From positions 1 through 17,124 of the forward strand of contig CAZHRU010000059.1 in NCBI GenBank assembly GCA_964535015.1: a stretch of DNA of 17,124 bases, in the 5' to 3' direction. Below, in pieces: positions 1 to 7,585 of this stretch (positions are counted from its first letter, which is position 1; the number at the start of each line of letters is the position of its first letter). The notes under the pieces are model-generated. The model ran no database searches. It had not been told where the DNA came from and saw only the letters and a list, made by a program, of their open reading frames with translations. The DNA is from CAZDUS01 sp964535015. GTDB lineage: Bacteria; Verrucomicrobiota; Kiritimatiellia; CAIKKV01; CAITUY01. A program made the position numbers and the translations under genes.

Positions 1-281
1 TTGCTGTGCCGCGAACAGGGAATCCCCGTGAACCGCTCATAGTGCCCGAGATCCAGATCCGTCTCCGCCCCGTCCACCGTCACATACACTTCCCCGTGCT
101 GGTACGGCGACATCGTGCCCGGATCCACATTCAGGTAGGGATCCAGTTTCTGCATCTTGACCCGGTAACCGCGCTGTCGCAGCAACAACGCCAGCGCCGC
201 CGACGTCAACCCCTTGCCCAGGGAAGACACCACGCCCCCCGTCACAAAAATATGCCGTGTTGGTCCGTTGCGTGTAGCCAT
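1..281 (-). CDS. pyrG: CTP synthase, N-terminal part (cut by window edge)
   Basis: CTP synthase makes CTP from UTP, ATP and glutamine in the cytoplasm, the last step of pyrimidine nucleotide synthesis. Only the first 93 codons lie in the window. They carry the hallmark synthetase-domain start: FVTGGVVSSLGKG (P-loop-like ATP site, about residues 12-24), then KLDPYLNVDPGTMSP, QHGEVYVT and DGAETDLDLGHYERF, which are near-invariant in PyrG. Two in-frame ATGs lie six bases apart (287 and 281). The purine-rich GGAAGAGG touches the first but sits about six bases before the second, so 281 is preferred. The gene begins 28 bases after the purF stop on the same strand and is probably cotranscribed with it. 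The glutaminase half lies outside the window. Identity is secure. Confidence 0.96.
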   Translation of the reverse strand, partial: MATRNGPTRHIFVTGGVVSSLGKGLTSAALALLLRQRGYRVKMQKLDPYLNVDPGTMSPYQHGEVYVTVDGAETDLDLGHYERFTGIPCSRHS

Positions 282-309
282 TCGCATCCTCTTCCTATTC
301 AGCAGGTTC

Positions 310-1743
310 TCAATCAAGGTTCAACAGGGGGCTGATCGTTTCCAGCGCGTCCTTGCCCTGCATCCGGCTTATGTCCAACGGGTACTTGCCCGAAAAACAG
401 GCGGTACAGTAACTCGGAGCATTGGGAAACGGCGAAAGCAGTCCTTCCAGACTCAGGTAGGCCAGACTGTCGGCCCCCGTGTACTCGCACACATCGGCCA
501 CCGACTGCCGCGCCGCAATCAACTCCTCCCGCGTCGCAAAATCGATCCCAAAGAAACAGGGATGCATCGTGGGCGGACACGAGATCCGCAGGTGCACCTC
601 CTTGGCCCCCGCCTCCCGCAACGCATTCACACGCCGCCGCGATGTCGTTCCCCGGATAATCGAGTCATCCACCACCACCACGCGCTTGCCCTTGACCACC
701 TCCCTGACCACCGCCAGTTTCATGTCAACACTGCGGGCCCGCTGATCCTGCTCGGGCATGATGAAGGTCCGCCCTACATAGTGGTTGCGCATGAACCCGA
801 AATCCAACGGGATGCCGCTCCCCCGCGAAAATCCGAGCGCCGCCGAGTTTCCACTGTCAGGAACCGCGATGACCATATCCGCGTCCACCGGATGTTCCTG
901 CGCCAGCCTCATTCCAAGTTTCACACGGACGTCATGAACACTCTGGCCAAACACCATGCTGTCGGGACGCGCAAAGTAGACGTGCTCAAAGACGCACTGG
1001 GAAAACCCGGCTGGCTCCTCCTCCGAAAAATAACTGCTGTGCAGGCCGGTGGCGTCGGCAATCACCAATTCGCCGGGTTCAACATCCCGCAGGTATTCAG
1101 CCCCAATCTGCGTCAGGGCGCAGGTTTCACTGGCAAACGCATACGCGGATCCGAGCTTCCCGATGGAAAGCGGCTTGAACCCGAGCGGGTCCCGCGCCGC
1201 CATCACGCAATCCTTCGTCATCAACACAAACGAAAACGCGCCCTTGAGTTCACTCAGGGCGCGCGCCACGCGCCGCGGACGCGTCCGGTACATCGGGTCG
1301 GCCAGCAGATGAATCAACACTTCACTGTCGGTACTCGTCTGGAAAATGGCGCCGGACTCCTGGTACATCTTGCGCAACGCCCGCGCGTTGACCAGATTGC
1401 CGTTGTGGGCAATCGCCCATATCCCGTCACTGCACTCCACCACCAGCGGCTGGACGTTCTGGATCCGGGACGACCCCGTTGTGGAATACCGGACGTGACC
1501 GATCCCAAGATGCCCCGGAAGTTGGCGTAGTTTTTCAGTGCAGAAAACATCGTTCACCAAGCCCAATCCCTTCATGGAACGCACCTGAATGCCATCGGCG
1601 GTTACAATACCGGCGCTTTCCTGGCCACGGTGTTGAAGGGAGAAAAGACCCGCGTAAATCAGTAGCGCCGCATCTGGAATTCCGTGAATCCCAAACACAC
1701 CGCAGGCCTCCCGTGGTCGATCGTCATAATCATTGTCATGCAT
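310..1743 (-). CDS. purF: Amidophosphoribosyltransferase (Fe-S, Bacillus type)
   Basis: This enzyme catalyses the first committed step of de novo purine synthesis, making phosphoribosylamine from PRPP and glutamine. The protein has 477 residues. The N-terminal class II glutamine amidotransferase nucleophile is Cys14 (EACGVFGI) after a 13-residue propeptide that should be removed by self-processing. SLQHRGQESAGI, GHVRYSTTG and AHNGNLVNA follow. The phosphoribosyltransferase domain has the PRPP loop VVVVDDSIIRGTTS. Cysteines in SQCVFEHV, ISCPPTMHPCFFG and YCTACFSGKYP match the 4Fe-4S ligands of the Bacillus subtilis family, so this is the oxygen-sensitive Fe-S form. An upstream TTG would extend the frame to 1788, but ATG at 1743 has GAGAGGG about six bases upstream and gives the usual N-terminus. 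pyrG follows 28 bases downstream. Confidence 0.97.
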   Translation of the reverse strand: MHDNDYDDRPREACGVFGIHGIPDAALLIYAGLFSLQHRGQESAGIVTADGIQVRSMKGLGLVNDVFCTEKLRQLPGHLGIGHVRYSTTGSSRIQNVQPLVVECSDGIWAIAHNGNLVNARALRKMYQESGAIFQTSTDSEVLIHLLADPMYRTRPRRVARALSELKGAFSFVLMTKDCVMAARDPLGFKPLSIGKLGSAYAFASETCALTQIGAEYLRDVEPGELVIADATGLHSSYFSEEEPAGFSQCVFEHVYFARPDSMVFGQSVHDVRVKLGMRLAQEHPVDADMVIAVPDSGNSAALGFSRGSGIPLDFGFMRNHYVGRTFIMPEQDQRARSVDMKLAVVREVVKGKRVVVVDDSIIRGTTSRRRVNALREAGAKEVHLRISCPPTMHPCFFGIDFATREELIAARQSVADVCEYTGADSLAYLSLEGLLSPFPNAPSYCTACFSGKYPLDISRMQGKDALETISPLLNLD

Positions 1744-1772
1744 GTTGAGCCCTCTCGCCGCACGGGGCGATA

Positions 1773-1801
1773 CTAATACAGCACACAAAGGCGCTCTTCA
1801 A
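1773..1801 (-). promoter_or_regulatory. Candidate sigma70-type promoter for purF-pyrG
   Basis: On the minus strand, TTGAAG (1796-1801) and TATTAG (1773-1778) are separated by 17 bases. Each hexamer matches the consensus at four of six positions. Transcription would start near 1766 and give a leader of about 23 bases with the purF ribosome site. This would make purF-pyrG a unit separate from the nifUS-amidohydrolase genes upstream. Confidence 0.45.
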
Positions 1802-1817
1802 GACAAATTTCCCCCGC

Positions 1818-1839
1818 GATGATTCACGTGATGATTCAC
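1818..1839. repeat. 12-bp-period direct repeat upstream of purF promoter
   Basis: GATGATTCAC occurs at 1818-1827 and again at 1830-1839, separated by GT. The junction forms the 8-bp palindrome TCACGTGA at 1824-1831. Relative to the candidate purF start site the repeats fall at roughly -52 to -73, where activators often bind. No specific regulator is recognised. Confidence 0.5.
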
Positions 1840-1885
1840 CAGTAGCCCGGTACGCTCCAGCCCATGCGCCTGCCCGACAACTAAC

Positions 1886-2671
1886 CTATGAACCAAAAAC
1901 CCGCGCCGCGTTCCCGCTCTCGATCTGGCGCAACAGATCAGCCGGAATCCCCAATGCGCGAAGATGCCGCAACGCCTCATCCGCCGCCGACCACGGCGAA
2001 TCCGTCCCAAAAAGCAGGCAGTCAGACGGATGCTCCAAGATCATCTCTCGGACCGTTTCCGCAGGCAATGCCTCCAGGGATAACGACATCTCCATGACCA
2101 CATGGCGCCCCAACAGTTTGGTGCGGACTTCCGCCCAGTCCTCCCACCCTCCGAAGTGCGTACAGACCAGCCGCAAGGCCGGGAACCGCCTCAGAACCGC
2201 AAGAATCCGATCCGGATCGGCCCTCCGCTCCCGGGGAAACGCCATGTCGAATCCCGTGTGCGAAACCACCACCAACCCCTCAGCCTCCGCCGCCTCCAGC
2301 AATGGCAGGATCGCCTCGCCCCCAAAATCAAACCCCTGGTAGTAAGGATGAATCTTGATGCCCTTGAGCCCCGCCTCCGACACCGCCCGCGCGTGGGCTC
2401 GCACGTCCGGATCACCCGGATGCAGCGACGCCAACGGAATGAGCCGATCCGACTCAATCTCCAGCGACCACTTCAGAATGGGATCAAACTGCGCCGGCTT
2501 GGTGGCAATCGAACAGACAACCGCCTTCTCAATCCCGGCCCGGTCCATCGAGCGTAACAACCCCGACACCGTCCCATCGTGCTGCGCCTTGCAGTTCCCC
2601 TGCTCCAATTGAGCAATCGCCCGCCCGGCAATGGCATCAGGAAACGCATGGACATGGGCGTCAATGATCAT
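1886..2671 (-). CDS. Amidohydrolase-family (COG2159-like) TIM-barrel hydrolase
   Basis: This is a predicted metal-dependent hydrolase or decarboxylase of the amidohydrolase_2 family. Its substrate cannot be told from sequence. The 261-residue protein opens with the metal-binding DAHVH (His6, His8). GIKIHP (His108), VVVSHTG (His138), VCTHFGG (His172) and LLFGTDSPW (Asp223) follow in the order expected for this fold. Length suits a compact single-domain member. ATG at 2671 gives MIIDAHVH, the common family start. A TTG two codons earlier (2677) is an alternative with GGAAG eight bases upstream, inside the end of nifS. The gene begins about 11 bases after the nifS stop and is probably cotranscribed with nifUS, but nothing in the sequence ties it to Fe-S assembly. 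It ends about 140 bases before purF. Confidence 0.85.
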   Translation of the reverse strand: MIIDAHVHAFPDAIAGRAIAQLEQGNCKAQHDGTVSGLLRSMDRAGIEKAVVCSIATKPAQFDPILKWSLEIESDRLIPLASLHPGDPDVRAHARAVSEAGLKGIKIHPYYQGFDFGGEAILPLLEAAEAEGLVVVSHTGFDMAFPRERRADPDRILAVLRRFPALRLVCTHFGGWEDWAEVRTKLLGRHVVMEMSLSLEALPAETVREMILEHPSDCLLFGTDSPWSAADEALRHLRALGIPADLLRQIESGNAARVFGS

Positions 2672-2682
2672 CGCCAAACATT

Positions 2683-3840
2683 CTACTTCCGCACAAACGG
2701 TGAGATCGCCCTGAGTTTCGTGATGATGGGGGGTAACTGCGCCAAGGTGTGGTCAATGTCGGCATCCGTCGTGTACCGGCTCAAACTGAACCGAACCGAA
2801 CCATGCACCGCCGTGAACGGAACCCCCATCGCCCGCAACACGTGCGAGGGCTCCAGCGATCCCGACGTACAGGCCGACCCCGACGAGGCGGCAATCCCCA
2901 CATCGCTCATCATGTACAGGATGGATTCCCCCTCCACATATTCAAAACTGATGTTGAGCGTATTAGGCAACCGGTGCTCCCGATCCCCGTTTACGCGGGC
3001 ATCCGCGCAGGTCGCCAGCAACCCTTTTTCCAGACGGTCCCGCTTCGCGCCCACCGCCTTCATATCCGCCGTCATATGCGCCTTGGCCATTTCACAGGCA
3101 CACCCCAGTCCGACGATATACGGCACGTTCTCCGTCCCCGCCCGCCGGTTGTCTTCCTGATGTCCACCCCGCATAAAGGGTTGCATCCGCGTGCCCTTGC
3201 GCACATAGAGCGCGCCAATCCCCTTGGGCGCATGCAACTTGTGCCCCGACAGGGACAACATATCCACCGGAAGTTTGCGGACATCCACTGGAAGTTTTCC
3301 AACCGTCTGCACCGCGTCCGTGTGGAATACCCCGCCCGCCGCCTTGACCATCTGGGCGATCTCCTCGACAGGAAAGATCACGCCTGTCTCGTTGTTCGCC
3401 CACATGATGCTGACCACCGCGGGACCGTCGCGAAGCGCCTCACCCAACTGAACCAGGTCAATCTGCCCCGAGGAGTCAACGGCAATCTCGTGAACGCGGA
3501 TCCCGCGCTCGGCCAGGTAGCGGCACGGCGCCAGAACCGCCGGATGCTCCACCCGGCTGGTCACCACATTCACGCGATCCACCGCCGCCTCGACGGCCCC
3601 GCGAATCGCCGTATTGTCGCTTTCCGTCCCGCAACTGGTAAACAGGATCTCCGAGGGATCCGCCTGGATCAGCGCCGCCACCTGCTCGCGCGCCCGCTCA
3701 ACATGGCGGCGCACCTGCCCGCCAAACTGATGCATGCTGGATGGATTCCCCCACAGGTCGCGAAAGAACGGCGCCATCGCCTCAATCACTTCCGGCGCCA
3801 CCTGCGTGGTCGCATTGTTATCAAGATAGACGTTCTTCAC
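2683..3840 (-). CDS. nifS: Cysteine desulfurase, NifS/IscS type
   Basis: This PLP enzyme removes sulfur from cysteine as a persulfide and passes it to the NifU scaffold for Fe-S cluster assembly. The 385-residue protein shows YLDNNATT near the start, HP of VEHP (His99), WANNETG, HTDAVQ (Asp175, Gln178), the PLP lysine in SGHKLHAPKG (Lys201), RAGTENV and the mobile-loop nucleophile in SSGSACTSG (Cys324). It belongs to the NifS/IscS group rather than SufS. The start is a GTG overlapping the nifU stop as GTGA. A strong GGAGGAG lies eight bases upstream within the end of nifU, so translation is probably coupled. Residues 182-193 contain KLPVD twice, matched by a 15-bp DNA repeat. No nitrogenase genes are nearby, so a general Fe-S role is inferred. 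Confidence 0.95.
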   Translation of the reverse strand: MKNVYLDNNATTQVAPEVIEAMAPFFRDLWGNPSSMHQFGGQVRRHVERAREQVAALIQADPSEILFTSCGTESDNTAIRGAVEAAVDRVNVVTSRVEHPAVLAPCRYLAERGIRVHEIAVDSSGQIDLVQLGEALRDGPAVVSIMWANNETGVIFPVEEIAQMVKAAGGVFHTDAVQTVGKLPVDVRKLPVDMLSLSGHKLHAPKGIGALYVRKGTRMQPFMRGGHQEDNRRAGTENVPYIVGLGCACEMAKAHMTADMKAVGAKRDRLEKGLLATCADARVNGDREHRLPNTLNISFEYVEGESILYMMSDVGIAASSGSACTSGSLEPSHVLRAMGVPFTAVHGSVRFSLSRYTTDADIDHTLAQLPPIITKLRAISPFVRK

Positions 3841-4691
3841 TCCTTGGTCTCCTCCACGATCAGGTCACTGGACACAAACTCGCGCAACTTGACCTCCACC
3901 ACATCCTTGAGGGTGAAGTGCGCCACCTGGCAACCCGCACACATCCCCCGCAACGCCACCTTGACCCGACTGCCTTCAACATCAATCAACTCAATATCCC
4001 CGCCATCATTTTTCAGCATCGGCCGGATTTCCCGGTCAATGGTTTGCTCAATCAGGCGGATCTTCTCAATCGTGGTCAGTTTGCGAACCGCTTTATGACT
4101 CCCCGCCTTCTTCTCCGCCACGATCCGCTCCGCCTTGACCCGGTCAACAATGGCGGCAATATCCCCTTTGCATTTCCCGCACCCGCCGCCGGCTTTGGTG
4201 TAGTTCGTCACCTGATCCACCGTATTCAGTCCGTTCTCGCGAACCACCCGCTCAATCTCCTCCTCGGTCACGCCAAAACAATTGCAAATGACCTTGCCCG
4301 CCAAAATCCGTTTCCCCGTCTTGCCAATCTGGAAATTCTCGATGGCGGCCTCCAGCGCCTCCCGCCCCATCACCGAACAATGCATCTTCTGCTCCGGCAA
4401 CCCGCCCAGGAACTTGGCGATGTCCTGATTGGTAACCTTGCCCGCCTCCTCCAACGTCATGCCCTTGATCATTTCGGTTAAGGCCGAGGATGAGGCAATG
4501 GCACTGGCACAGCCAAAGGTCTGGAATTTGACATCCGAAATGCGCCCGTCCTTGTCGAGTTTGAACATGAGCCGCAACGCGTCACCACACGCCAGACTCC
4601 CCACCTCTCCGACACCATCGGGATTTTCGATAACCCCCACATTTCTCGGATTCCTGAAATGATCCATCACCCTGTCCGTATAGTCCCACAT
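3837..4691 (-). CDS. nifU: Three-domain Fe-S cluster scaffold NifU
   Basis: NifU receives sulfur from NifS and iron and builds Fe-S clusters for transfer to target proteins. All three classical modules are present in 284 residues. The IscU-like domain has Cys35 (ACGD), Cys61 (FGCASA) and Cys105 (MHCSVMG). The central BFD-like 2Fe-2S domain has CNC (136, 138) and CGKC (171, 174). The C-terminal Nfu domain has MLKNDGGDIEL and CAGC (251, 254). Size and cysteine spacing match Azotobacter-type NifU closely. The start ATG has AAGAGGT about five bases upstream. It overlaps nifS by four bases and lies 61 bases after a TPR lipoprotein gene on the same strand. The Fe-S type PurF encoded nearby is a plausible client, which is inference. 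Confidence 0.96.
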   Translation of the reverse strand: MWDYTDRVMDHFRNPRNVGVIENPDGVGEVGSLACGDALRLMFKLDKDGRISDVKFQTFGCASAIASSSALTEMIKGMTLEEAGKVTNQDIAKFLGGLPEQKMHCSVMGREALEAAIENFQIGKTGKRILAGKVICNCFGVTEEEIERVVRENGLNTVDQVTNYTKAGGGCGKCKGDIAAIVDRVKAERIVAEKKAGSHKAVRKLTTIEKIRLIEQTIDREIRPMLKNDGGDIELIDVEGSRVKVALRGMCAGCQVAHFTLKDVVEVKLREFVSSDLIVEETKE

Positions 4692-4752
4692 TTTATACCT
4701 CTTTCCGGGTCACGCCCGTTCACTCACAAACAATCGCCTCTGCGCCAAGACT

Positions 4753-6072
4753 TCACGCCGCCGGTATTTCACCCATCTGCTTGCGAACCTTCTGGTTCTC
4801 CTTGGACGCCGCGTCAGGAAACTCCTTCAACGCCTTCTCATAGTAGCCGCGGGCCTCCGCGTAGGCCGCCGCCGCTTCCTTGGCCTTACCGGCCTTCACA
4901 AGAACATCCCCAATCCGTTTGGCATTCAAAGCAAGGATCATATCCGTAGACACCCAGGCCCCGTCCAGGGGATCCATCTCGCGCACCCCGGGCTTCTTTC
5001 CAACGAAAGTCATGAATTCCCGGAAATGCCCCACCGCGTCGTCAAAACGCCCCTCCTTCAGGGCCTTGTGACCTTTGATCTTGCACAGGAACATTTCGGT
5101 TTGCTCATTATTCTCCCCGAGCGCGCCCCCCTTCACCAATTCCAACGCCTCATCGTACTTTTCCAGAAAATACCCCATATCCAGCAGATATCCCGAACAC
5201 CTGCGCCGCCACCCCTGATCCATGGAACCATCGGACATCACCTTGCACATGTCATAGACCGGCACCAACACCTCCGCCACGGGATTGTTCAGCAGGACAC
5301 GGTAGGTCTTGTCAATCTGCCCCATGACAAAGGTATCGGTTAACCCCTTCTTCCGAATCGCCACCAACCGCCTGCCCACGTCCGCCCCCGATCCCCGTTT
5401 CACCGCCACATTGATCCATAGCCGCGCCGCCGATTCCCGCACCCCCTTCCGGGATGCACTCGCATCGATCACGGCCTCACTCAACGCCTCACCGCCATCC
5501 GGCAACACCACCGCCAGCGACTCCAACCCCCGCATGGCCGTCGCATCGGGAATCGTGGCGAGTTCGCCCTGATACAGCACCTGTGCTTCTTTGATCATTC
5601 CATCCGCAATCAACAATGCCATGCGCCCTTCACAAAGTTCACCCCGGCGTTCGACTGAGTCTGGAAGTATCCGCTCAATGAGACCCGGAATCTGCCCCGC
5701 CTGCCTCCTGGCCCCACCCTTCAACAGCACCCTCAATACCCGCCCCGAGAGGGTCAACGCCACCCTGTCCGGCAACTGCTTCACGTAGACTTCCGTCTGC
5801 TTGACGACTTCGTCCGCCCCCCCCGCCGCACAGAGGCGCCCCGCATGATTCTCAAAGCAACTCACAAACCGCGCCTGCAGTTCATCACGCCTCGAAACCA
5901 GCCGCTTCTCCCCGGCCATCTTCATCAACAAGTGACAGGCCCCCGCCGTATCCCCCCGTTTAACCATCTGGCCGGCCGCCTCCACCCCGCGCTGGAAAAC
6001 AACCTCCGGCGCCTCACGGCACGACACGACCCCCAACGCCAAAACGACAACTATCATTGCTAACGTTTTCAT
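4753..6072 (-). CDS. Predicted lipoprotein with TPR-like helical repeats
   Basis: The specific function is not recognised. The 439-residue protein begins MKTLAMIVVVLALGVVSC, a short lipoprotein signal peptide with Cys18 as the likely lipidated residue, so it is expected to be anchored on the outer face of a membrane. The remainder is mostly predicted helix with the alanine, leucine and glycine spacing of tetratricopeptide-like repeats. The clearest is near the C-terminus (KAGKAKEAAAAYAEARGYYEKAL). Such repeats usually hold protein complexes together. ATG at 6072 is chosen over an upstream in-frame start at 6108 because it begins the signal peptide and has GGAG about eight bases upstream. nifU follows 61 bases downstream on the same strand, but a functional link is unproven. 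Confidence 0.75.
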   Translation of the reverse strand: MKTLAMIVVVLALGVVSCREAPEVVFQRGVEAAGQMVKRGDTAGACHLLMKMAGEKRLVSRRDELQARFVSCFENHAGRLCAAGGADEVVKQTEVYVKQLPDRVALTLSGRVLRVLLKGGARRQAGQIPGLIERILPDSVERRGELCEGRMALLIADGMIKEAQVLYQGELATIPDATAMRGLESLAVVLPDGGEALSEAVIDASASRKGVRESAARLWINVAVKRGSGADVGRRLVAIRKKGLTDTFVMGQIDKTYRVLLNNPVAEVLVPVYDMCKVMSDGSMDQGWRRRCSGYLLDMGYFLEKYDEALELVKGGALGENNEQTEMFLCKIKGHKALKEGRFDDAVGHFREFMTFVGKKPGVREMDPLDGAWVSTDMILALNAKRIGDVLVKAGKAKEAAAAYAEARGYYEKALKEFPDAASKENQKVRKQMGEIPAA

Positions 6073-6271
6073 TGTGTGGTCTCCATTACGGCACGTTACT
6101 GAATCCATCGACGTGGACTATAATATCGGCCCCATTCCCGCAAAGGTCAATTCTGATTTCCACTGACGACCATGGGCGCAGTGACGGCCATTCCCCCGCC
6201 ATAAGCCGGAGTTGCACCGCCCCACGTCATTCTGCTATCTTCGACACCTGTTTTCGAAAGGAACCGTTTCA
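6073..6271. promoter_or_regulatory. Divergent intergenic region: lipoprotein-nifUS versus gltX-glnS
   Basis: No gene is seen here. For the minus strand, TTGACC (6145-6150) and TATTAT (6120-6125) are near-consensus but 19 bases apart. For gltX, TTGCAC (6212-6217) and TATCTT (6236-6241) are 18 bases apart and weak. A perfect TATAAT also reads on the plus strand at 6119-6124 but has no good -35 partner. AAAGGA lies about nine bases before the gltX ATG. Exact promoters are uncertain. Confidence 0.4.
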
Positions 6272-7585
6272 ATGACTGTGCGTGTACGTTTCGCCCCCAG
6301 CCCCACGGGGCATGTCCATATCGGCAATATCCGGGCCGCCATCTTTAACTGGCTGTTCGCCCGGCACAATAATGGCCAATTCCTCCTCCGTATCGAGGAC
6401 ACCGACCGCGAACGTTCCACCCCGGAGGCCGTTCAGGCCATCCTCGACGCCATGGCCTGGCTGGGTATCACCTTCGATGAACCCGCCCTCTACCAATCCA
6501 CCCAACACGGCCGCCACCGGGAAGCCGCCGAACAACTCCTCCGCTCCGGCCATGCCTACAAGGAGGACAAGGGCGGCACCGGCCAGGGCGACTGCATCGT
6601 CTTCCGTATGCCCGGCACCGATATGGGCTTCCATGACGAAATCAAAGGCGACCTTCTGAAAAAGGCCGCCGACATGAAGGATTTTGTCATCGTCCGATCG
6701 GATGGATCCCCCGTCTTCCACCTCGCCAACGTCGTGGACGATATCACCCAGGGCATCACCCACATCATCCGCGGCGACGACCATGTGGAGAATACCTTCC
6801 GCCACGTTGCCCTTTATAACGCCCTTGGCGCCCCCGTCCCCCGCTATGCCCATCTGCCAATGATCGTCAACGCCCAGGGAAAACCCTATTCCAAACGCGA
6901 CGGCGCCGCCTACGTCGGCCAGTTCCGCGAGATGGGTTACTCCCCCGCCGCCCTCTTCAACTATCTGACCCTCCTCGGATGGTCGCCCGGCGAAGACCGC
7001 GAGAAAATGACCCTCGACGAAATCATCGCCGCCTTCACCCTCGACCGCGTCAAAAGCGCCCCCGCCCAGATGGACCTGCGCAAACTCACGCACATGAACG
7101 GGCTCTATCTCGCGGAACTCCCGCTCGACACCTTTGCCGAAGGCGTCCGGCAACACCTCACCCGCTTCGACTGGGGCCAGTCCCTCGACAACGCCTACTT
7201 CCTGCAAGTGTGCCGCCTGCTTCAGTCGCGGACCCCCCTCTATACCAACTCGGAAGCCTGGAAGTATTTCTTTGTCGACTCCATTGACTATGATGAGAAG
7301 GCGGTCCAAAAGAACCTGAAAAAAGAAGGCGCCCGCGCCGTCCTCCAGACCGTGCGCACCCTCCTCTCCCCTTCGACCTTCACCGAGACCGCCATCCACG
7401 CCGCCGTCCGCAAGGCCGAAACCGACCTCGGCGTCGGCGAGGGCAAACTGAACCAATACCTGCGCGTCGCCGTCACCGGGACCACCATCGGCGCCGGCAT
7501 TTTCGAAACCATGGCCATCCTCGGCGCCACCCGGACCCTGGCACGCCTGGACCACGCCATCAACCACCTGACCTCCATCCCATGA
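6272..7585 (+). CDS. gltX: Glutamate--tRNA ligase, compact form
   Basis: This is a class I aminoacyl-tRNA synthetase that charges tRNA-Glu. The 437-residue protein has the catalytic start RFAPSPTGHVHIGNIRAA (HIGH-type HIGN, residues 16-19), LLRIEDTDRERST, DGSPVFHLANVVDD, IIRGDDHVENT (the usual Glu of RGEDH is Asp) and the second signature KPYSKRDG (204-211). A helical anticodon-binding region ends GKLNQYLRVAVTG. It is about 35 residues shorter than typical GluRS. The gap is between GHAYKED (about 93-99) and CIVFR (108), where most bacterial enzymes carry a segment of some 40 residues, often zinc-binding. ATG at 6272 has AAAGGA upstream and gives the canonical N-terminus. glnS overlaps its end, so it is probably a discriminating Glu enzyme, which is inference. 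Confidence 0.94.
   Translation: MTVRVRFAPSPTGHVHIGNIRAAIFNWLFARHNNGQFLLRIEDTDRERSTPEAVQAILDAMAWLGITFDEPALYQSTQHGRHREAAEQLLRSGHAYKEDKGGTGQGDCIVFRMPGTDMGFHDEIKGDLLKKAADMKDFVIVRSDGSPVFHLANVVDDITQGITHIIRGDDHVENTFRHVALYNALGAPVPRYAHLPMIVNAQGKPYSKRDGAAYVGQFREMGYSPAALFNYLTLLGWSPGEDREKMTLDEIIAAFTLDRVKSAPAQMDLRKLTHMNGLYLAELPLDTFAEGVRQHLTRFDWGQSLDNAYFLQVCRLLQSRTPLYTNSEAWKYFFVDSIDYDEKAVQKNLKKEGARAVLQTVRTLLSPSTFTETAIHAAVRKAETDLGVGEGKLNQYLRVAVTGTTIGAGIFETMAILGATRTLARLDHAINHLTSIP

Noticed and set aside
214..1530. Long plus-strand open frame (438 codons) opposite purF
   Set aside because: It lies antisense to a fully conserved purF and its product is a low-complexity His/Arg/Pro-rich chain with no recognisable motif. 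It results from GC-rich codon use.
2749..4098. Plus-strand open frame (449 codons) opposite nifS/nifU
   Set aside because: It spans two genuine minus-strand genes and encodes an Arg/His-rich product typical of a shadow frame.
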